From: Paludibaculum sp.
Lineage (GTDB): Bacteria; Acidobacteriota; Terriglobia; Bryobacterales; Bryobacteraceae
Reading direction: 5' to 3'
Length of the DNA stretch: 64,000 nucleotides
NCBI GenBank assembly: GCA_029973955.1
Contig: JARKQJ010000115.1
Span: 124,001-188,000 of the forward strand
Both the position numbers and the translations under genes were made by a program. Shown here one piece after another: positions 59,855 to 64,000 of the stretch. Position 1 is the first letter of the stretch. Each line of letters opens with the position of its first letter. A model generated the notes under the pieces. It did not search any database and was not told where the DNA came from. It saw only the letters and a list, made by a program, of their open reading frames with translations.

Positions 59855-61105
59855 CTATTTGAGGCGCGAGAGGACCAACGCCTTGAGCGCCTCACCGGCT
59901 TCCGGCGTGAAGGGCGTGACGGTGGTTTCGTAGCCGCCTTCGGGGAAGGCGGCTTTGGTGGGCAGGTAGCCGAGCCAGCCGTTGGTGTAGCCGACGTAGA
60001 AGGTGTTCCGCGCCGGGGAAGCGCGGCGCACGTCCATGGCGATCTCACAGAAGAGTTCCAGGGGTGCGGACCAGAGGGCGGTGTCCGCGTTGATGCGCAG
60101 AAAGCGCACAGGGAGGCGCACTTCGGAGCGCGGATTGAGGAAAGCGGCGAGTTCCTCGGGCCACTGGAGTCCCGCTCTGACGGGGGTTTCGAGAGTGGCT
60201 TCGGTGGGTTGGAGTTGGATGGGGAGCGCGGCCGGGGCGAGGGCGGGGAGTGCCTGGAGGATGCGATTGCCGAGCAGGACGTTGAACTCGGTGATGCGGA
60301 CTTTGGAGAAGTCGTCGTAGACGGAGTAGATGGGCGCGATGTCGCCGGTGGCGCCGTTGAGGAAGAGCATGGGGGCGCCGAGTTTCTGTTCGACGTATGC
60401 GGCGACAATGCCGGGGGCGTCGCCGCTGATGAGCTGATTGCGGCCGCCGAGGACGGTGCCGTGCATGGCGTAGTTGGCGAGCAGGGCGATGGGCGTGCCG
60501 TCGGCGCGATCGAGGCGGAGGAGGCCGACCTGGCGATCGACGGGACCGTCGGGGTTCAGGCCGAGGCGGATCCGGCCATCGACGTCGCGGGCGCGGCGGT
60601 TGATATTGGCGTTAGCGGTGGTGGTGCCGACGCTGAGGCGGGCAGGGGTGAGTTTGGAGCGGGCATCGAGAATGCCGGCGATGAGTTTCTGTTTGACGTC
60701 GCGGGCGTAGTCCCAGTCGGGTTCGTGGTCGTAACGGCCGGACAGGAAGGCCTTGGCGAGGCCGGGCGGGCCGAGTTCGGGCGCAGAGTGGGTGTGGGTG
60801 ACGGACCACCAGACGTGCAAGCGGTCGATGCCGGTCTGCTGCTGGAGTTCCTTGGAGAACTCCTCATAGAAGGTGGGGGAGAAGAGGCAGATGTCGGTGG
60901 AGACAAGGAAGAACTGCGTGCGTCCGTCGTCGAGGGCCACGATCTTGTGGAAGAGACGATCGTGGGTTCCGGTGGACTGGCGGGCGTTGTAGCCGAGCAG
61001 CCACTGCGGTTTGTCGGGGGTAATGTCGACCTTCACAGCGGCGGCCCGGAACTGTGCCTGCGCGGCAAGGCAGAGGAAGAGAGCGAGGAGTGTGCGTGCA
61101 GACAT
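59855..61105 (-). CDS. Secreted neutral/alkaline ceramidase-like protein
   Basis: 416 residues with signal peptide (LLALFLCLAAQAQ). FRAAAVKVDITPDKPQWLLGYNAR, RLFHKIVALDDGRTQFFLVSTDICLF, WWSVTHTHSAPELG (HTHS metal motif), NYAMHGTVLGGRNQLISGDAPGIVAAYVEQKLGAPMLFLNGATGDIAPIY and FYVGYTNGWLGYLPTKAAFPEGGYE are the usual neutral ceramidase segments, although this protein is shorter than full ceramidases and lacks the C-terminal Ig-like domain. Acidobacterial relatives often sit in sugar or cyclitol clusters and may hydrolyse other amides. It is the last gene of a run behind the DegT-type gene (9-bp gap). Confidence 0.85.
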   Translation of the reverse strand: MSARTLLALFLCLAAQAQFRAAAVKVDITPDKPQWLLGYNARQSTGTHDRLFHKIVALDDGRTQFFLVSTDICLFSPTFYEEFSKELQQQTGIDRLHVWWSVTHTHSAPELGPPGLAKAFLSGRYDHEPDWDYARDVKQKLIAGILDARSKLTPARLSVGTTTANANINRRARDVDGRIRLGLNPDGPVDRQVGLLRLDRADGTPIALLANYAMHGTVLGGRNQLISGDAPGIVAAYVEQKLGAPMLFLNGATGDIAPIYSVYDDFSKVRITEFNVLLGNRILQALPALAPAALPIQLQPTEATLETPVRAGLQWPEELAAFLNPRSEVRLPVRFLRINADTALWSAPLELFCEIAMDVRRASPARNTFYVGYTNGWLGYLPTKAAFPEGGYETTVTPFTPEAGEALKALVLSRLK

Positions 61106-61114
61106 GGTGGCGCC

Positions 61115-62422
61115 TCAGGCTTTGAGTGCGGCGGGGTAGGCTTTGCGCACGGCGGCGACGATGTCGTCGAGATCCTGACGCGTGTACTTGGGGCCGATGG
61201 GAATGCCGGCGAAGCGGGAGAGGACATCGATGGTTCGGGGGCAGGAGGCGGCGCCGTACTGAATGGCGCGGCCGCGCGGCGAGGTCCAGGTGGGCCAGGC
61301 GGGATGGGTGGCGATCTTGTTCTCGATGTAGGACTGGATGGGCAGGACGACGGAGCCGGCGGGGGGATTGGCCGGGACGTTTTCGGCGCGCATGAGATCG
61401 AGGAAACGATCTCGCTGGGCCTTGGAGTCGAAGCGGACGAAGACGAGGGAGCCGAGTTCGCCGGCGGGATCGGGGCGGTTGCGGAAGCGGAGGCCGGGGA
61501 CCTGGGAGAGGCCTTCATAGACGCGCGCGGCGTTGGCGCGGGCGTTGGCGATGATGGAGTCGAGCTTGCGGAGTTGGGCGAGCATGACGCCGCCGGCGAA
61601 TTCGCTCATGCGGAAGTTGGTGCCGACGAAGGGGGAGAGCTTCGTGGCGCCGAGCATCTCGCTGTGCGGGGCGCGGATGCTACCGACGTCGTGGAAGCGG
61701 ACGGCGCGTTCGAAGAGTTCGGGATCGGAGGAGACGATGGTGCCGCCCTCGCCGGAGGTGATGGTTTTGGACTCCTGGTGGCTATACGTGCCGAGGTCGC
61801 CCATGGAGCCGAGGCGGCGGCCCTTGTAGGAGGCGCCGACGGCTTGGGAGCAGTCTTCAATGACGCGGAGTTTGTGCTTGCGGGCGATGGCGAGGATGGG
61901 ATCGAGATGGGCCGGATTGCCCTGGAGGTGGACGGCGATGATGGCTTTGGTGTTGGGGGTGATGCGGTGCTCGATGTCGGAAGGATCGAGGTTGAAGGTC
62001 TCGTCGATTTCAGCGAAGACGGGGAGGGCGCCGGCGCGGACGATGGCGGTGCAGTCAGAATGCCAGGTCCAGGCGGGGAGGATGACCTCGTCGCCAGGGC
62101 CGATCTGGAGGGCGGCCATGGCGCATTCGAGCGCGGCGGTGCCGGAGGAGACGGCCAGGGCGTAGCGGGCGCCGATCTTGGCGGCGAACTCCTTCTCGTA
62201 AGTGGCGACCTTGACGGGCATGACGCCGCGGCGGCCGGAAAAGCGGAAGGGGACGCCGGTGTCGACGACTTCATCGACCTGGGCTTTCTCGGCGGCGTCG
62301 TAGTGGAGCGGGCCCCAGTTGTCTCCGCGCAAGGGCTTTTCGCGGACGGGCGTGGCTTGCTGGGCTTGGGTGGGGGCGGCTGTGGCCGCGGCCGTGGCGG
62401 CGACGAAATTTCTGCGATTCAT
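61115..62422 (-). CDS. DegT/DnrJ/EryC1/StrS-type aminotransferase with Tat leader
   Basis: 435 residues from ATG 62422 with AGGAGAT four bases upstream. The N-terminus MNRRNFVAATAAATAAPTQA is a twin-arginine leader, unusual for a PLP enzyme. The fold-type I body is intact: ALAVSSGTAALECAMAALQIGPGDEVILPAWTW, VIEDCSQAVGASYKGRRLGSMGDLGTYSHQESKTITSGEGG with the Schiff-base lysine in QESK, and GTNFRMSEFAGGVMLAQLRKLD. Family members transaminate keto-sugars. Similar exported proteins occur next to Gfo/Idh oxidoreductases in Acidobacteriota; export suggests the holo-enzyme folds in the cytosol first. Confidence 0.88.
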   Translation of the reverse strand: MNRRNFVAATAAATAAPTQAQQATPVREKPLRGDNWGPLHYDAAEKAQVDEVVDTGVPFRFSGRRGVMPVKVATYEKEFAAKIGARYALAVSSGTAALECAMAALQIGPGDEVILPAWTWHSDCTAIVRAGALPVFAEIDETFNLDPSDIEHRITPNTKAIIAVHLQGNPAHLDPILAIARKHKLRVIEDCSQAVGASYKGRRLGSMGDLGTYSHQESKTITSGEGGTIVSSDPELFERAVRFHDVGSIRAPHSEMLGATKLSPFVGTNFRMSEFAGGVMLAQLRKLDSIIANARANAARVYEGLSQVPGLRFRNRPDPAGELGSLVFVRFDSKAQRDRFLDLMRAENVPANPPAGSVVLPIQSYIENKIATHPAWPTWTSPRGRAIQYGAASCPRTIDVLSRFAGIPIGPKYTRQDLDDIVAAVRKAYPAALKA

Positions 62423-62454
62423 GTCGATCTCCTGGCTCGTGGGAGCGTCCCTCA

Positions 62455-64000
62455 TTATTTCGCTGGGGACGCCGAAAGGCAAAGCGTTTCTGCAAAGGGG
62501 CAGGCGGGCTCGGAGCGGAGGGAGAGCGCACCGGTGGGGCAGGCTTCGGCGCAGCGTTGGGCAGCAGTGGTGAGCGCATCTGAAATGGTGAAGCCGAATG
62601 GTGCGGCAATGGTGGTGTCGAAGCCGCGGCCGAGTACGGCGAGCCCGAGCGGCTCGGCTTCGGCGACGGCGATGCGGACGCAGGCTTGGCAGAGGATGCA
62701 CTTGCCGGGTTCATAGAGGACATAAGGGTGCGAAGCGTCGCGGGAGTACCGGCGGCGGGCGCCGGCGAAGCGCGCCGGGTTTGCCTGGTACTCCGAGGCG
62801 AGCGCGCGGAGGCGGCAGGTATCGGCGGCGGAGCAGCCGCACTGGAGGCAGCGGCGGGCTTCGTGTGTGGCCGCTTCGGAGGGGAGGCCCAGTTCGACTT
62901 CGTCGAAGGTGGACACTCGCAGGGCGTCGTCGATGCGGGGTTGAGGAGATCGGGCGGCGGATTCGATGTTGCGGAAGAGGGCCGCGCGTTCGGCGTCGTC
63001 CATGGGCGTGAGTTGGACGAATGCAGGAGAAGGTTCGCCGGTGACGTCGCGGCCCTCAAGCAGTTGGTGGATGGAGATGGCGGCGAGGCGGCCGGCGGCA
63101 ACGGCGCGGACGGCGAGGTCCGCGCCGAGCACCGCGTCACCGCCGGCAAAGACGCCGGGGAGATTAGTTTCGAGCGTGGCGGGACTCACCGCAATGCCCC
63201 ACGCTGTCACAGCCAGGCCTTGAGCGGCGGGAAGGGCAAGATCGACCGACTGGCCGATGGCGGCGATGACAGTGGAGCAGGCGAAGGTGACGTCAGAGCC
63301 TTCGACGGGCACGGGGCGCGGTCGGCCGCTGGCGTCGGGCGGGCCGAGCTTCATGCGGTGGCAGGCAAGGGTCAGGGGACCGCCGTTGTTTCGATGCAGA
63401 GAGAGTGGGGCGGTGAGGAATTCCATTTCGACGCCTTCGGCGATGGCGGCTTCCGCTTCGGCGAGCAGACAGGGCATCTCGTGCATGGTGCGGCGATATA
63501 CGATGCGGACGCGGCGGGCGCCGAGGCGGATGGCGGTGCGCGCGCAGTCGATGGCAGTGTTGCCGCCGCCCACGACGACGACGTCGTCTCCAAGATCCGG
63601 CGGACAGCCGCGTGCGACCTGGCCGAGGAAGTCCAAAGCGGGCAGTGCGAGTTCTTCGCCGGGGCAGCGGAGGGACTGCGTGCGCTGGGCGCCGATGGCG
63701 ATGAAAACGGCGGGGTGTGCTTCGCGCAATTCGGAGAGCGTGAAATCGCGGCCCCATTGTGCACCCATGCGAAGATCGGCGCCAGGGCCTTGAATGGCGG
63801 CGATTTCCGAGTCCAAAGCGGCGCGCGGCAGGCGGTAGGTGGGAATGGCGTAGCGCAGCATGCCGCCGGGGTGATGGTGCGCATCGAAGATGGTGACGCG
63901 GTGGCCGAACTGGAGCAGGTGGAAGGCGGCAGTGAGGCCGGCAGGGCCGGCACCGATGATGGCGACGGGCGTGCCGCGGGCCGGCGGCAGGGCGAGGCGC
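62455..64000 (-). CDS. FAD/NAD(P) oxidoreductase, GltD-like, fused to ferredoxin-like domain (5' end outside window)
   Basis: 515 codons are present; the start is beyond the right edge. The FAD motif VAIIGAGPAGLTAAFHLLQFGHRVTIFDA is near the cut end, followed by GGMLRYAIPTYRLPR, the NAD(P) site VVVVGGGNTAIDCARTAIRLGA and GVFAGGDAV of the glutamate-synthase small-subunit family. A C-terminal domain of about 115 residues has CLQCGCSAADTC, CILCQACVRIA and CAEACPTGAL, like the [4Fe-4S] part of NuoG/FdhA proteins. Motif 1 keeps CxxCxxC but loses its fourth cysteine, and motif 2 keeps only two, so one [4Fe-4S] cluster is likely. It precedes the aminotransferase by 32 bp and may start that operon. 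Confidence 0.85.
   Translation of the reverse strand, partial: RLALPPARGTPVAIIGAGPAGLTAAFHLLQFGHRVTIFDAHHHPGGMLRYAIPTYRLPRAALDSEIAAIQGPGADLRMGAQWGRDFTLSELREAHPAVFIAIGAQRTQSLRCPGEELALPALDFLGQVARGCPPDLGDDVVVVGGGNTAIDCARTAIRLGARRVRIVYRRTMHEMPCLLAEAEAAIAEGVEMEFLTAPLSLHRNNGGPLTLACHRMKLGPPDASGRPRPVPVEGSDVTFACSTVIAAIGQSVDLALPAAQGLAVTAWGIAVSPATLETNLPGVFAGGDAVLGADLAVRAVAAGRLAAISIHQLLEGRDVTGEPSPAFVQLTPMDDAERAALFRNIESAARSPQPRIDDALRVSTFDEVELGLPSEAATHEARRCLQCGCSAADTCRLRALASEYQANPARFAGARRRYSRDASHPYVLYEPGKCILCQACVRIAVAEAEPLGLAVLGRGFDTTIAAPFGFTISDALTTAAQRCAEACPTGALSLRSEPACPFAETLCLSASPAK

Noticed and set aside
60209..62716. 835-codon plus-strand open frame rich in Gly, Ala, Asp and Glu
   Set aside because: Antisense to the ceramidase and aminotransferase genes; stop codons are simply rare in this frame at high GC.

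Overview
The window is a gene-dense, high-GC bacterial chromosome segment that fits Acidobacteriota, most likely the Solibacteraceae/Bryobacterales (relatives of Candidatus Solibacter, Bryobacter, Paludibaculum). The main pointers are an Oar-type 1,134-residue TonB-dependent receptor with an N-terminal carboxypeptidase-regulatory domain, a beta-propeller protein ending in the Solibacter-type TIGR03437-like C-terminal domain, a PEP-CTERM protein, FecR and SUMF1 secreted proteins, bshA (bacillithiol), and many twin-arginine-exported Gfo/Idh- and asparaginase-type enzymes. This placement is inference from gene content. I saw no rRNA, tRNA, CRISPR array, insertion sequence or prophage gene. There are about 53 genes; the two edge genes (SulP permease on the left, FAD/Fe-S oxidoreductase on the right) are cut by the window.

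Layout: 1-7.5 kb holds a SulP permease, a polytopic glycosyltransferase-like protein, two cyclophilins around a TPR protein, a DUF1835 protein, the coproheme decarboxylase HemQ/ChdC and a Gfo/Idh/MocA oxidoreductase. 7.5-19 kb is carbohydrate-oriented: the TonB receptor, an MGH1-like glycosidase, a GH78 alpha-L-rhamnosidase, a polysaccharide deacetylase, an MFS carrier and a PIG-L deacetylase that forms a tightly overlapping trio with a 60-residue cysteine-rich protein and a secreted protein. 19.7-30 kb has FecR, the TIGR03437 propeller protein, a signal-peptide methyltransferase, an orphan sensor kinase overlapping a propeller lipoprotein, bshA, an odd Rieske protein overlapping a SUMF1 protein, and speA.

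30-42 kb has an SDR, a secreted NodB-like protein, a type II restriction-modification pair (Dam-class methylase plus PD-(D/E)XK nuclease), a glycosylasparaginase, aroA, a convergent pair of histidine kinases of which one looks catalytically dead, and an operon joining a membrane-anchored peptidoglycan amidase to a divergent actin-like ATPase, closed by a strong terminator. 42-50.6 kb has dinG, a metallo-beta-lactamase-fold hydrolase, small membrane and methyltransferase-like proteins, a dienelactone hydrolase, an exported glutaminase and a large secreted protein of unknown function.

50.9-54.2 kb is a probable uronate-catabolic cluster: a UxaE-like tagaturonate epimerase divergent from an SDR and an oligogalacturonate-lyase-like propeller protein. 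With the rhamnosidase and the hexuronate-type MFS carrier it suggests growth on pectin-like polymers. 54.2-64 kb carries an unknown protein, an RluA pseudouridine synthase, aquaporin Z, an M48 membrane peptidase, a YqhD-type alcohol dehydrogenase, and an operon of FAD/Fe-S oxidoreductase, an exported DegT-type aminotransferase and a neutral ceramidase. Genes are compact: many same-strand ATGA/GTGA overlaps and several convergent genes whose 3' ends overlap by 23-35 bp.
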